The position numbers and the translations under genes are program-made. A stretch of 21,494 nt of DNA from JBBTRN01 sp038065175 (lineage in GTDB: Bacteria > Patescibacteriota > Doudnabacteria > UBA920), in NCBI GenBank assembly GCA_038065175.1, contig JBBTRN010000052.1, positions 1 to 21,494 of the forward strand, in the 5' to 3' direction. Positions 15,735-21,494 of this stretch are shown here, in pieces (positions within the stretch are counted from its first letter, which is position 1; every line of letters begins with the position of its first letter). The notes beneath the pieces were generated by a model. The model did not search any database. It was given only the letters and a program-made list of their open reading frames with translations, and was not told the DNA's origin.

Positions 15735-16172
15735 ATGAAAATTCTCGCCCATAACAAACGCGCGCAATTTGACTACGACATTAAAGACACTTTCGTGGCT
15801 GGGTTAATTTTGTCCGGCGCCGAAGTTAAGAGCGTAAAAAACGGCAATGTATCATTGACTGGGGCTTACGTAACGGCATCTTCTGATGGCGCGAGATTAA
15901 TTAATACCCACATTGGCTCCTATAAATACGCGCGCATTGAAGGTTATAACCCAACCCAAACCAGAAAGCTCTTAATGAAAAAAAATGAGATTAACCAATT
16001 GATGGGCAAGGAAAAAGGTTTGGTAATTGTCCCTCTGGAAATTTTCCAGACCAAACAAGGCTGGTTAAAGGTAAAATTGGGTGTTGGCAGGACGAGGAAA
16101 AAGAGGGATAAGCGGGAATATATAAAAAAGAAAGATGTCAATAAAGAGATTAGAAAAATTTCTAATTACTAA
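15735..16172 (+). CDS. smpB: SsrA-binding protein SmpB
   Basis: Protein of 145 aa. It binds tmRNA and delivers it to stalled ribosomes for trans-translation. The start KILAHNKRAQFDYDIKDTFVAGLILSGAEVKSVKNGNVSL is a textbook SmpB N-terminus, with conserved YARIEGYNP, RKLLMKKNEI and KVKLGVGRTRKKRDKRE. The basic tail KKKDVNKEIRKI folds in the ribosome A site in this family. No tmRNA gene (ssrA) was recognised in the window. The promoter is divergent from argS. Confidence 0.97.
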   Translation: MKILAHNKRAQFDYDIKDTFVAGLILSGAEVKSVKNGNVSLTGAYVTASSDGARLINTHIGSYKYARIEGYNPTQTRKLLMKKNEINQLMGKEKGLVIVPLEIFQTKQGWLKVKLGVGRTRKKRDKREYIKKKDVNKEIRKISNY

Positions 16173-16239
16173 TGTCTAATTTCTAATCAATGCCAAATAC
16201 CCAATTTAAGAATTAGAAATTGATTAGGCATTAGTAATT
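16164..16239. repeat. AT-rich palindrome after smpB
   Basis: AATTACTAATG (16164-16174, overlapping the smpB stop) pairs with CATTAGTAATT (16229-16239), with further complementary stretches inside. It fills most of the 87-bp gap to the next gene and may serve as terminator. Confidence 0.6.
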
Positions 16240-16259
16240 CGACATTAGGCATTTAAAAT

Positions 16260-16805
16260 ATGAAACCTCAAACTAAAGAAAAACTCTACCTTGCCGCCAT
16301 TGCCCTGCTTATTGCCGCCTGCGCGCAATTCTACTTCACCTACCGCTACCAGCCGGCCCACGAAGTACAGGTTTACTATAACCAGGAGCAGGAACTAAAT
16401 AAGGAAATAATGGGAATAATACGGGATGCGGATGAGTATGTGTATTTCGCCATTTATACTTTTACCCGAAATGACATTAAAGACGCGCTTTTAGGCGCTA
16501 AGTACCGCGGTGTTGATGTAGTTGGAGTCACGGACAAAAAACAAGTTAGCGATATAGAGCTGCAGGGCAAAATCATTAATGAATTGCGCAAAGCCGACAT
16601 CCCGATTTATGAACACGACCATAGCGCGATCATGCATTTAAAAACCGTGGTTTCGGAAAAAGCTTATGCTTCGGGTTCCTACAACTGGACCGGAGCCGGT
16701 ACGAATAATAACGATGAAATTTTGGAAGTCGGGAAAGATGAAGGCATAAGGAAGCAGTACGAGACGGTCTTAAGGAAGTTGGTGGAGAAATACGACACTA
16801 ACTAA
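16260..16805 (+). CDS. Single-HKD phospholipase-D-like protein, exported
   Basis: Protein of 181 aa. A hydrophobic N-terminal segment (LYLAAIALLIAAC) either anchors it in the membrane or is a lipoprotein signal, since IAAC fits a lipobox with Cys21. The rest is one PLD domain as in Nuc-type nucleases, which act as homodimers: AIYTFTRNDIKDALLGAKYRGVDVVGVTDKKQ, then the HKD region HSAIMHLKTVVSEKAYASGSYNWT with His126 and Lys128, and NNDEILEV. The Asp of HxK(x)4D is replaced by Glu133. Likely substrates are phosphodiesters (nucleic acid or lipid); which one cannot be told. It follows smpB and is co-directional with the two genes after it. Confidence 0.85.
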   Translation: MKPQTKEKLYLAAIALLIAACAQFYFTYRYQPAHEVQVYYNQEQELNKEIMGIIRDADEYVYFAIYTFTRNDIKDALLGAKYRGVDVVGVTDKKQVSDIELQGKIINELRKADIPIYEHDHSAIMHLKTVVSEKAYASGSYNWTGAGTNNNDEILEVGKDEGIRKQYETVLRKLVEKYDTN

Positions 16806-16848
16806 CAATAACGATAACTTCGATTGATTATTATCATAGTTATTGTTA
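16803..16848. repeat. Inverted repeat over stop and promoter
   Basis: TAACAATAAC (16803-16812) pairs with GTTATTGTTA (16839-16848). The left arm starts in the PLD gene stop codon and the right arm enters the -10 box of the next gene, so termination and initiation may be coupled. Confidence 0.5.
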
Positions 16849-16852
16849 TAGT
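16824..16852 (+). promoter_or_regulatory. Promoter of the small membrane-protein gene
   Basis: TTGATT (16824-16829), 17-bp spacer, TATAGT (16847-16852) with TGT before it. Only 6 nt separate the hexamer from the ATG at 16859, so transcription would start at the start codon itself. Confidence 0.6.
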
Positions 16853-16858
16853 TATTTT

Positions 16859-17125
16859 ATGAATACTCTCGCCCGCTCAGACGCCTTTTTCCTGATTACA
16901 GCCTTAGCTGTCGGAGTTATTTCGATTCTGCTCATAATCGCCATTATTTATTTAATTAGACTTTTTCGCGATGTTAAATACATTACCGGCAAGGCAAAAC
17001 AGGAAACCGATTTAATCGCGGGTGATATAGAAGCTTTACGAAAAAATGCAAAAATACAGAGTTTTAAATGGGCAGCCATTATTGGATTCCTTAAAAAATT
17101 GTTTAAAAAAGGTAAACGCTCCTAG
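16859..17125 (+). CDS. Small single-pass membrane protein
   Basis: Protein of 88 aa. A strongly hydrophobic segment at about 10-35 (FFLITALAVGVISILLIIAIIYLI) is followed by RLFRDVKYITGKAKQETDLIAGDIEALRKNAKI, a charged helix, and a basic end KKLFKKGKRS. The layout resembles small DUF948-like proteins, but I cannot assign a family with confidence. It begins at a leaderless-type promoter and precedes the histidine phosphatase gene by 29 bp. Confidence 0.65.
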   Translation: MNTLARSDAFFLITALAVGVISILLIIAIIYLIRLFRDVKYITGKAKQETDLIAGDIEALRKNAKIQSFKWAAIIGFLKKLFKKGKRS

Positions 17126-17154
17126 ACTTTCTACTTTTAATTTTTCACTTCGTA

Positions 17155-17787
17155 ATGCACATCCGAGAAAATACCACACTCTACTTCATCCGCCATGCGC
17201 AAACACCCAGCAATTTTGCCAATATTAAACAGGGTATAAAAATCGACGAATACTTAAGCTCCCCGGGTGTTTTGGATGTGCAAAAAAACCTTATTCCGGT
17301 AATAAAACTCCTAGATTTGGATCTAATTATTACTTCCCATTTGCACCGCGCGGAAGAAACCGCCGCGCTTTTAAGGCAGAGCCTAAAAAACCCTATCCCT
17401 GTTTACCATGACCACCGTTTTAGGGAAAGGGACTTCGGCTCGCTTTCAGGCAAGCCTATGGAAGAAATAAAGAAGCTCGCGCCAAGTTACGATGAAGATG
17501 AAAAAAACCAAACTTACGACTATACCCGCTTTGGCGGTGAAACCGCGGAGCAAGTCCGCTTTCGGGTTTTAACCGCGGTATTAGATGTCGCTTCCAATTA
17601 CGACCACGAAAATGTAGGGATTATGACGCACGGCGGGGTAATCCGCGCTTTGCTATTTTATTTTCCTAATGTAATAAGGGTCTTCCACGAAACCCAAAAT
17701 GTGCTTAAAGACATTGCCAACTGCGATGTCTACGAATGGGGAATCCACCAAAAAGATTTAGACGACTTAAAGGCGTTGATAAATTAA
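17155..17787 (+). CDS. Histidine phosphatase (phosphoglycerate-mutase-like) family protein
   Basis: Protein of 210 aa. The catalytic RHA variant of the RHG motif lies in LYFIRHAQTPSN (His14). LIITSHLHRAEETAALL and FRERDFGSLSGKPMEEI are the usual second and third blocks, and IMTHGGVIRALL carries the second catalytic His. Such enzymes transfer phosphate via phosphohistidine; members act as mutases or as phosphatases on sugars, nucleotides or proteins. With no insert for a specific substrate it is best called a phosphatase-like protein. It is probably co-transcribed with the small membrane-protein gene. Confidence 0.9.
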   Translation: MHIRENTTLYFIRHAQTPSNFANIKQGIKIDEYLSSPGVLDVQKNLIPVIKLLDLDLIITSHLHRAEETAALLRQSLKNPIPVYHDHRFRERDFGSLSGKPMEEIKKLAPSYDEDEKNQTYDYTRFGGETAEQVRFRVLTAVLDVASNYDHENVGIMTHGGVIRALLFYFPNVIRVFHETQNVLKDIANCDVYEWGIHQKDLDDLKALIN

Positions 17788-17875
17788 AATTTTTTGCTCA
17801 ATTTCGCACTCTACTAAATCATTCTCATACACATCTTAAACATAAATGGCGAAATTTCATTTAATAAAATAAGTA
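17788..17875. other. Gap before the hicBA promoter
   Basis: No gene. AATTTCGC (about 17800) and GCGAAATT (about 17849) form a distant inverted repeat. No clear terminator for the phosphatase gene. Confidence 0.4.
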
Positions 17876-17884
17876 TGCTATAAT
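17876..17884 (+). promoter_or_regulatory. Extended -10 promoter upstream of hicBA
   Basis: TGC-TATAAT, with a weak TTCATT at 17856. Unlike most promoters here it leaves a leader of about 90 nt before the hicB ATG. No clear operator palindrome is seen. Confidence 0.5.
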
Positions 17885-17980
17885 TCATCTGCTTAAAAAA
17901 TTGAAACAAAAAAGGCCTATATGGCTATGGACTCGGGTTATTTTTTATGTTAATATAGTAAATCCAAAAGGCAAAAACAT

Positions 17981-18355
17981 ATGAACCGTTTAATCCAACG
18001 AATACAATCTCATCTGGCCACTCCTGCCCAGGCGCAGGAAAAAGTTAGCGATCTTCTGGTAGAGTTGAGGCATCGCGGTATTAAATTTGAAGTTAAGGAA
18101 GTCAATGATGAAGGTGAGCATTATTTTTATGCGAAATCTATTGGTTATCCGAGGGGGACAATTTTTACTACCGGCAAAACTCAAGAAGAGCTTGCATCTA
18201 TGATTAAAGATGCTATCTTTACTGCTTTTAAAATTCCAGCCAGATATTGTAATCCCGACTTGATTAATTTGGAAGGCCTGCCTAAATTATCAGAAACTCA
18301 AGCCACAGAAAAATCTAATCAGGTTCATCTGTCCCAAGTATATGCTACCACCTAA
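17981..18355 (+). CDS. HicB-like antitoxin
   Basis: Protein of 124 aa. The central segment HYFYAKSIGYPRGTIFTTGKTQEELASMIKDAIFTAF has the HicB strand-turn-helix pattern with the usual 'G.T.EEL...I..A' helix. The N-terminal 40 residues are helical and charged, and the C-terminal 40 are polar and lack a recognisable ribbon-helix-helix or HTH domain, so autoregulation may differ from classical HicB. It overlaps the HicA gene by 14 bp, which is strong evidence that it is the antitoxin. The gene order is antitoxin first. AAAGGC upstream of the ATG may serve as a weak ribosome site. Confidence 0.75.
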   Translation: MNRLIQRIQSHLATPAQAQEKVSDLLVELRHRGIKFEVKEVNDEGEHYFYAKSIGYPRGTIFTTGKTQEELASMIKDAIFTAFKIPARYCNPDLINLEGLPKLSETQATEKSNQVHLSQVYATT

Positions 18356-18581
18356 ACTGCCTTCGGACGTAAGGCAGTCACGGTTATTAAAAGCTTTGCG
18401 TAAAACAGGTTTCATAATTGATTTATCACATGGAAAAGGCAGTCATGCGCAGGCTATAGATCCTAAAAGCGGTAAATATATTACGGTTCCAAACCATCTC
18501 TACAAAATTGCGCTATACGAAATACTTAAACTGGCTGAAGATCTTGGCTATAACGCAAACGAAATTATGAGCAATTACTAA
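18342..18581 (+). CDS. hicA: HicA-family mRNA interferase toxin
   Basis: Protein of 79 aa, the usual size. HicA is a dsRBD-fold ribonuclease that blocks translation. LLKALRKTGFIIDLSHGKGSHAQAIDP contains the helix, the strand and the catalytic GSH (His35), and KYITVPNHLYKIALYEILKLAEDLGY is the conserved second half. The start overlaps hicB and the gene is closed by a strong terminator at 18585, so hicBA is a self-contained unit. Confidence 0.88.
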   Translation: MLPPKLPSDVRQSRLLKALRKTGFIIDLSHGKGSHAQAIDPKSGKYITVPNHLYKIALYEILKLAEDLGYNANEIMSNY

Positions 18582-18584
18582 AAT

Positions 18585-18605
18585 CACCTCGAAAGAGGTG
18601 TTTTT
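18585..18605 (+). terminator. Rho-independent terminator of hicBA
   Basis: CACCTC-GAAA-GAGGTG followed by TTTTT, 3 nt after the hicA stop. Stable GNRA tetraloop. Confidence 0.92.
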
Positions 18606-18627
18606 AGATAAAAATTCAACGTATTAA

Positions 18628-18759
18628 ATTGCCGCGTACCGGAGCGAAGTAAGTGGTTCGTGGCCGCGCCATGAACTCGAGCTTTAGCGAGTAGTTCATG
18701 GTGGAGCACATCGGGAGGATTGGAAAACCCTGTACCACTCACTACATTCGGATACAGGG
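18628..18759 (-). repeat. Composite repeat with a tRNA-3'-end-like segment
   Basis: CCATGAACTCG (18669-18679) pairs with CGAG..AGTTCATGG (to 18701) with a 3-nt bulge. Next, on the minus strand, 18723-18699 read CCAATCCTCCC then GATGTGCTCCACCA, much like the end of a tRNA with a TTCCAAT loop and CCA. Last, CCCTGTA (18728-18734) pairs with TACAGGG (18753-18759). There is no complete tRNA: the T-stem does not pair well and no anticodon arm is seen. It may be a tRNA-derived dispersed repeat or an attachment site. Confidence 0.5.
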
Positions 18760-18802
18760 CAGGCTTATCTGGCTTTGGTAAAAGGGGATTTATTTTGTGA
18801 TG

Positions 18803-18934
18803 CTTCAATCGACTATTCTAATCTTCTAAAATCATCAACATGATCTTTGTCTTTGCTGATTTTAGAAGATCGGGCAAGTTATGCTACTTGCCCATCGTTG
18901 TTGGAAACACAAAGTTTCCTCCTAGAAATTGAAG
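18803..18934. other. Cloverleaf-like structured element
   Basis: A closing stem, CTTCAAT+TTCTA (18803-18809, 18816-18820) with TAGAA+ATTGAAG (18923-18934), encloses three hairpins: ATCTTCTAAAATCA/TGATTTTAGAAGAT (18821-18834/18857-18870, 14 bp), GGGCAAGT/ACTTGCCC (18872-18879/18886-18893) and GGAAAC/GTTTCC (18903-18908/18914-18919). Every arm is perfectly paired. It could be an RNA or a DNA element; strand and family are unknown. No reverse transcriptase or transposase gene lies beside it. Confidence 0.55.
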
Positions 18935-19124
18935 GGAGCCAATCCTAAAGGTCATCCGAGCGTCTGGTTGCGGTTGGACGAGCGGGGTCGAGGCTGCAAG
19001 CGAGAGTGTGAAGATATGACCAGCTCATACCAGCTCTTTGTCCTTGCCATGTCCACCCCAGACCAGCTCCCACTAAAACTGATAAATTTTTATCAGCAAG
19101 AGCGGAAGCTGGTAGACATAACAA
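18935..19124. other. Structured non-genic stretch
   Basis: TACCAGCT (19028-19035) pairs with AGCTGGTA (19107-19114), enclosing CTGATAAA-TT-TTTATCAG (19079-19096). CCAGCTC occurs three times (19020-19070). The open frames here give unfamiliar, compositionally odd peptides, so no gene is called. It is more GC-rich (18950-19080) than its surroundings. Confidence 0.45.
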
Positions 19125-19146
19125 AATACCACATCGCTGTGGTATT
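19125..19146 (-). terminator. Terminator of the membrane-protein operon
   Basis: AATACCACA-TCGC-TGTGGTATT, a 9-bp stem. On the minus strand it is followed by TTTTGTTATGT and lies 80 nt after the stop of the 140-aa gene, so it would end that operon. Confidence 0.55.
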
Positions 19147-19226
19147 GTCAATCGTGGTGGAAATTTTGAGAAATAGGTGGAACTTGGTTTATAATGAGGT
19201 TTTTAGATTTTATGGATTGCTAAGTA

Positions 19227-19649
19227 TTAATCAAACCGTTTTTTAGGTATATGAATAATGCTTAATATGATTGAGGCAAGAACTTGAATTAGTATCGTTA
19301 ATAACAAAAATAATTTAATATTCAGGCTCAAAATGTATTTTAAAAAAATACCTAAATCTAATACTAAGATGCTTAAAAATATAGCAATTGTCAGAGTCGT
19401 AAAAGCTGATGGCTCCTGCCCCGAAACAAGTTTTTCATCAGTCTTTTGAAAATAAAAAAAATTAAATATAACAAAAGGGGCTATGATTGATATTGACAAG
19501 ATAACCAGTTTACTTAACTCTATTTTTATAAATAAATCTTTATCAAAAATAAAAAATGTTAAAAATCCCGGAGTTGTTAAAAATAGTAAATTTAAAAGCC
19601 CCAGCGAAAAACCCTTTAAATTTTTATTGAGTTCTGGTAAATAATTCAT
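19227..19649 (-). CDS. Four-pass membrane protein of unknown function
   Basis: Protein of 140 aa, not recognised. Four hydrophobic segments at about 15-35, 47-68, 84-106 and 110-132, short loops, and a basic end IPKKRFD. Its ATG overlaps the end of the upstream coiled-coil gene by 4 bp (ATGA), so the two are translationally coupled and likely act together. No enzyme motif. Confidence 0.65.
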   Translation of the reverse strand: MNYLPELNKNLKGFSLGLLNLLFLTTPGFLTFFIFDKDLFIKIELSKLVILSISIIAPFVIFNFFYFQKTDEKLVSGQEPSAFTTLTIAIFLSILVLDLGIFLKYILSLNIKLFLLLTILIQVLASIILSIIHIPKKRFD

Positions 19650-20959
19650 TCTATTGGGTCGTTATTAACTTTAGCACTTTCTTCCACATCGTCCTTAGAA
19701 CTTTTTTCTACTGACTCTTTTGTTGCGTTCAGCTTTTTATCTATAGCAGAACCAACAGCTTTAAATCTCTCCTTAGAATTTTTATCATTTTTTACTGGGC
19801 TAAACGGTTCTTCGTAGATATTTTGAATCTGTTCTAAAACGAAGTCTCTGATTCTGTTGTCCCCGAGGTCTTTATTAAAATTTCTATTTAATAGCGTAGT
19901 GTAGCTGTCTAAAGTGAAAGCTTTAACCGCTTTAAAAGCATACCTTTCAAACAATTCTCTTTCTTTGGAAAACTGATGAGCAGTAAAAAATACCAAAAAT
20001 AAAAATGGGGATGTTACAGCAAGTCTATATAGTAGGTAAACAAAAGGATTTTGCCCACCAAGTGTGTTAATAATTCCGTCAGGAAAAAGTTTGCTTACAA
20101 TGACGCCTAGAACTAAAACTGAAGTAAAAGTAGCTCCTGCCCATAAGGCAACGGGGAGAAATAGAGCCTTTCTCCGCCTATCAAAGTGATTGGCTAGTGC
20201 TTGATTAGTTACTATTTGGAGTGTTTCCGAAATCTTAGCTGAATCTTTTATAGCCTGCTCATTTAATTTTACAATGTCCTCTTTATTTTTATTGGCGTCA
20301 TTTTTAGCATTTGAAGATTGCTCTTTCAGTACCGCTATTTCTCCCTCGATTTTTTTTGCTCTTTCAAAAGAAGGAAGAATCCCCGTATCTTGGTCAAAAA
20401 CTTTTTTATTTATATCTTGAAATTGCTGATAAGCATTGCTCATTTCTTGAGATTGCGTTGCCCAGATGGCTAAATCCTCAGTTATTTTTGTTAGTGCTTT
20501 ATCAGCTTCCATTTTAGCAGTTTCGATTTGACCTTTTAATTCCTGAGAAAGCGCTAAGGTGCTTGCCAAACCTGAAACAGGGTCTGCAACTTTAGCATTT
20601 ATCTTTTCAAATTCTATGAAAGCCGTATCCATTTTTTGGATATTGGTTTCAACTGATTTAACTTTTGTCTCTATGGCTTGTAGGGAAGCACTAGCACTAG
20701 CTTCGGTCTTTGTTATAGTCTTGGTTACTTCTACAGCAGTTCCCTTACTTGTGTCTATTACTGATTGTGATTCTTGAACTTTTTTCTTTATAGCTTCTGT
20801 TTCTTTTTCATATTGCTGACATAAAACCAAAAGACGCTTGGCTTCCTGGGCTTCTGTTTTTGTTTCTGTAATTAGTTTTTTTAAATCGGCCAGCTGTTCT
20901 TCTGGCTTTTTCGGCGTTTCTTCAGAGTTATTTTTAGGGTCGCTATTTTCTTCGGCCAT
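19646..20959 (-). CDS. Coiled-coil protein with two membrane segments
   Basis: Protein of 437 aa, no named family. Residues 1-25 are charged and disordered. Residues 25-255 are predicted coiled coil. Residues 265-288 and 305-328 are membrane segments, with a short loop containing GGQNPF. Then FFTAHQFSKERELFERYAFKAVKAFTLDSYTTLL and a charged tail (NATKESVEKSSKDDVEESAK). The coiled coil holds an internal duplication: EFEKINAKV..SG (116-130) recurs as QFQDINKKV..TG (179-193), a period of 63 residues, nine heptads. The part after the second membrane segment resembles a family I have seen in accessory islands, but I cannot name it. It has its own near-consensus promoter. Confidence 0.65.
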   Translation of the reverse strand: MAEENSDPKNNSEETPKKPEEQLADLKKLITETKTEAQEAKRLLVLCQQYEKETEAIKKKVQESQSVIDTSKGTAVEVTKTITKTEASASASLQAIETKVKSVETNIQKMDTAFIEFEKINAKVADPVSGLASTLALSQELKGQIETAKMEADKALTKITEDLAIWATQSQEMSNAYQQFQDINKKVFDQDTGILPSFERAKKIEGEIAVLKEQSSNAKNDANKNKEDIVKLNEQAIKDSAKISETLQIVTNQALANHFDRRRKALFLPVALWAGATFTSVLVLGVIVSKLFPDGIINTLGGQNPFVYLLYRLAVTSPFLFLVFFTAHQFSKERELFERYAFKAVKAFTLDSYTTLLNRNFNKDLGDNRIRDFVLEQIQNIYEEPFSPVKNDKNSKERFKAVGSAIDKKLNATKESVEKSSKDDVEESAKVNNDPIE

Positions 20960-20985
20960 AAATGTAAATTTATTATTAATGTATT

Positions 20986-21014
20986 ATTATATACCCCTCT
21001 TTAGCTAGCGTCAA
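20986..21014 (-). promoter_or_regulatory. Near-consensus sigma-70 promoter
   Basis: On the minus strand TTGACG (21014-21009), 17-bp spacer, TATAAT (20991-20986), 26 nt before the ATG at 20959. It is the strongest promoter in the window and drives the membrane-protein operon. Confidence 0.8.
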
Positions 21015-21269
21015 TTTAAGAAATAAAAGCAGTTAACCTTAATATTCTGGAGATAATTATCGATTCCAGATTTGTTCCAGATATTTTGATTCACCACCTG
21101 TTTCTCACTCCTGCAAACATTGATTTCCAGATATTTAAAGGTGACTTTTTAAATGAATGAAAATATAAATAATTGAATATGTGCCTAAACTAGTAGTAAT
21201 ACTGGCATGGCATGGCAAAAAACCACATGAATACTGAACCCGTCGTTCAAGGTATCCTTCCTAACACAA
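21015..21269. other. Gap without a gene
   Basis: AT-rich. TTCCAGATATT occurs at 21075-21085 and 21125-21135 and again at 21308-21318 inside the nuclease gene. No gene, tRNA or clear structure was found. Confidence 0.4.
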
Positions 21270-21291
21270 AACCACCCAACAAAGGGTGGTT
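21270..21291 (-). terminator. Terminator of the GIY-YIG gene
   Basis: AACCACCC (21270-21277) pairs with GGGTGGTT (21284-21291), loop AACAAA. On the minus strand it is followed by TTGTGTT. The stop codon of the nuclease gene (21291-21293) touches its first base. Confidence 0.65.
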
Positions 21292-21494
21292 TAAATTTGT
21301 TTCCATTTTCCAGATATTAGATTTTCTTTCTTTTTTCTTGACCACTTTTTAACTTGAATTTCCCTACGCATAGCCCTTGCTAAAGTATCATACGTTTCTA
21401 TATAAACAACTTTGCCACCCCCATGCTGTTTGGTCCATTGCGCCCCTATGCCCGAATTATGTCTAATTTCTCTTTGGGGAGGATAGTTAGTACT
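21291..21494 (-). CDS. GIY-YIG nuclease-like protein, 3' part
   Basis: Only the last 67 codons are in the window; the 5' end runs off the right edge. The visible part HNSGIGAQWTKQHGGGKVVYIETYDTLARAMRREIQVKKWSRKKKENLI matches the C-terminal half of the small UPF0213/YhbQ-like GIY-YIG family: HNSG.GA.WT, the Y.E.....A..RE..IK..SR pattern and the basic tail. The GIY and YIG motifs themselves would be upstream, so activity cannot be judged. It is followed by its own terminator. Confidence 0.85.
   Translation of the reverse strand, partial: STNYPPQREIRHNSGIGAQWTKQHGGGKVVYIETYDTLARAMRREIQVKKWSRKKKENLISGKWKQI

Noticed and set aside
18699..18790. A tRNA gene
   Set aside because: Only a 3'-end-like segment is present; T-stem pairing is poor and the anticodon and D arms are missing.
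18584..18808. Minus-strand frame of 74 codons
   Set aside because: It lies wholly within the palindromic repeat and the hicBA terminator; the peptide is a by-product of the repeat.
18600..19160. RNase P RNA, tmRNA or SRP RNA
   Set aside because: None of the conserved core sequences (such as the RNase P P4 region, the tmRNA 5' end or the SRP tetraloop region) is present on either strand.
18929..19246. Open frame of 105 codons (TTG start) across the structured region
   Set aside because: The first 30 residues come from a GC-rich structured stretch, there is no ribosome site, and the sequence matches no family I know; it runs antisense into the 3' end of the 140-aa gene.

Overview
The window looks like a chromosomal segment of an AT-rich, small-genome bacterium, most probably a member of the Candidate Phyla Radiation (Patescibacteria). 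That assignment is an inference. It rests on the large eukaryotic-type isoleucyl-tRNA synthetase, the orphan MazF-like gene of the type common in that group, short intergenic regions made of degenerate AT-rich palindromes, and the mix of housekeeping and short membrane genes. The standard code applies: TAA, TAG and TGA all end genes here, for example TGA ends rsmA.

Layout. Positions 1-273 are a repeat-bearing non-genic stretch that ends in a promoter for a DUF192 lipoprotein (274-783, +). Then come rsmA and a uvrD/pcrA-type helicase on the minus strand (831-3971). A 393-bp palindrome-rich gap separates the helicase from a divergent LysM-LysM-CHAP cell-wall protein (4365-5618, +). From 5615 to 15636 almost everything is on the minus strand: alr, a membrane-anchored DUF11-like repeat protein, recO, ileS, a methyltransferase-like gene, a MazF/PemK-like gene and argS. 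The argS promoter is back to back with that of smpB (15735, +). Next on the plus strand are a single-HKD phospholipase-D-like protein, a small membrane protein, a histidine phosphatase and a hicB-hicA toxin-antitoxin pair closed by a strong terminator (18585). From about 18600 the character changes. There is a repeat with a tRNA-3'-end-like segment, then about 350 bp packed with hairpins and no convincing gene, then a two-gene minus-strand operon of membrane proteins (19227-20959) with a near-consensus promoter, and the 3' end of a GIY-YIG nuclease gene running off the window.

How genes work together. The core is translation (ileS, argS, smpB, rsmA), DNA repair (uvrD-like helicase, recO) and the cell envelope (alr supplies D-alanine; the CHAP protein would cut peptidoglycan). 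hicBA, the MazF-like gene and the coiled-coil membrane operon are accessory.

Most notable observations. (1) Palindromic or tandem repeats lie in frame inside at least four conserved genes (DUF192, uvrD, ileS four times, argS twice), recalling Rickettsia palindromic elements. (2) Many promoters are extended -10 boxes (TGN-TATAAT type) only 6-13 nt before the start codon, implying leaderless or near-leaderless mRNAs. (3) A branched, cloverleaf-like fold can be drawn at 18803-18934. (4) A candidate small RNA at 13444-13536 has its own promoter and a terminator that overlaps the end of the mazF-like gene. (5) The mazF/sRNA block is flanked by 23-bp imperfect direct repeats of the argS 3' end, as if integrated there. 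All pairings were drawn by eye; no folding or database search was run.
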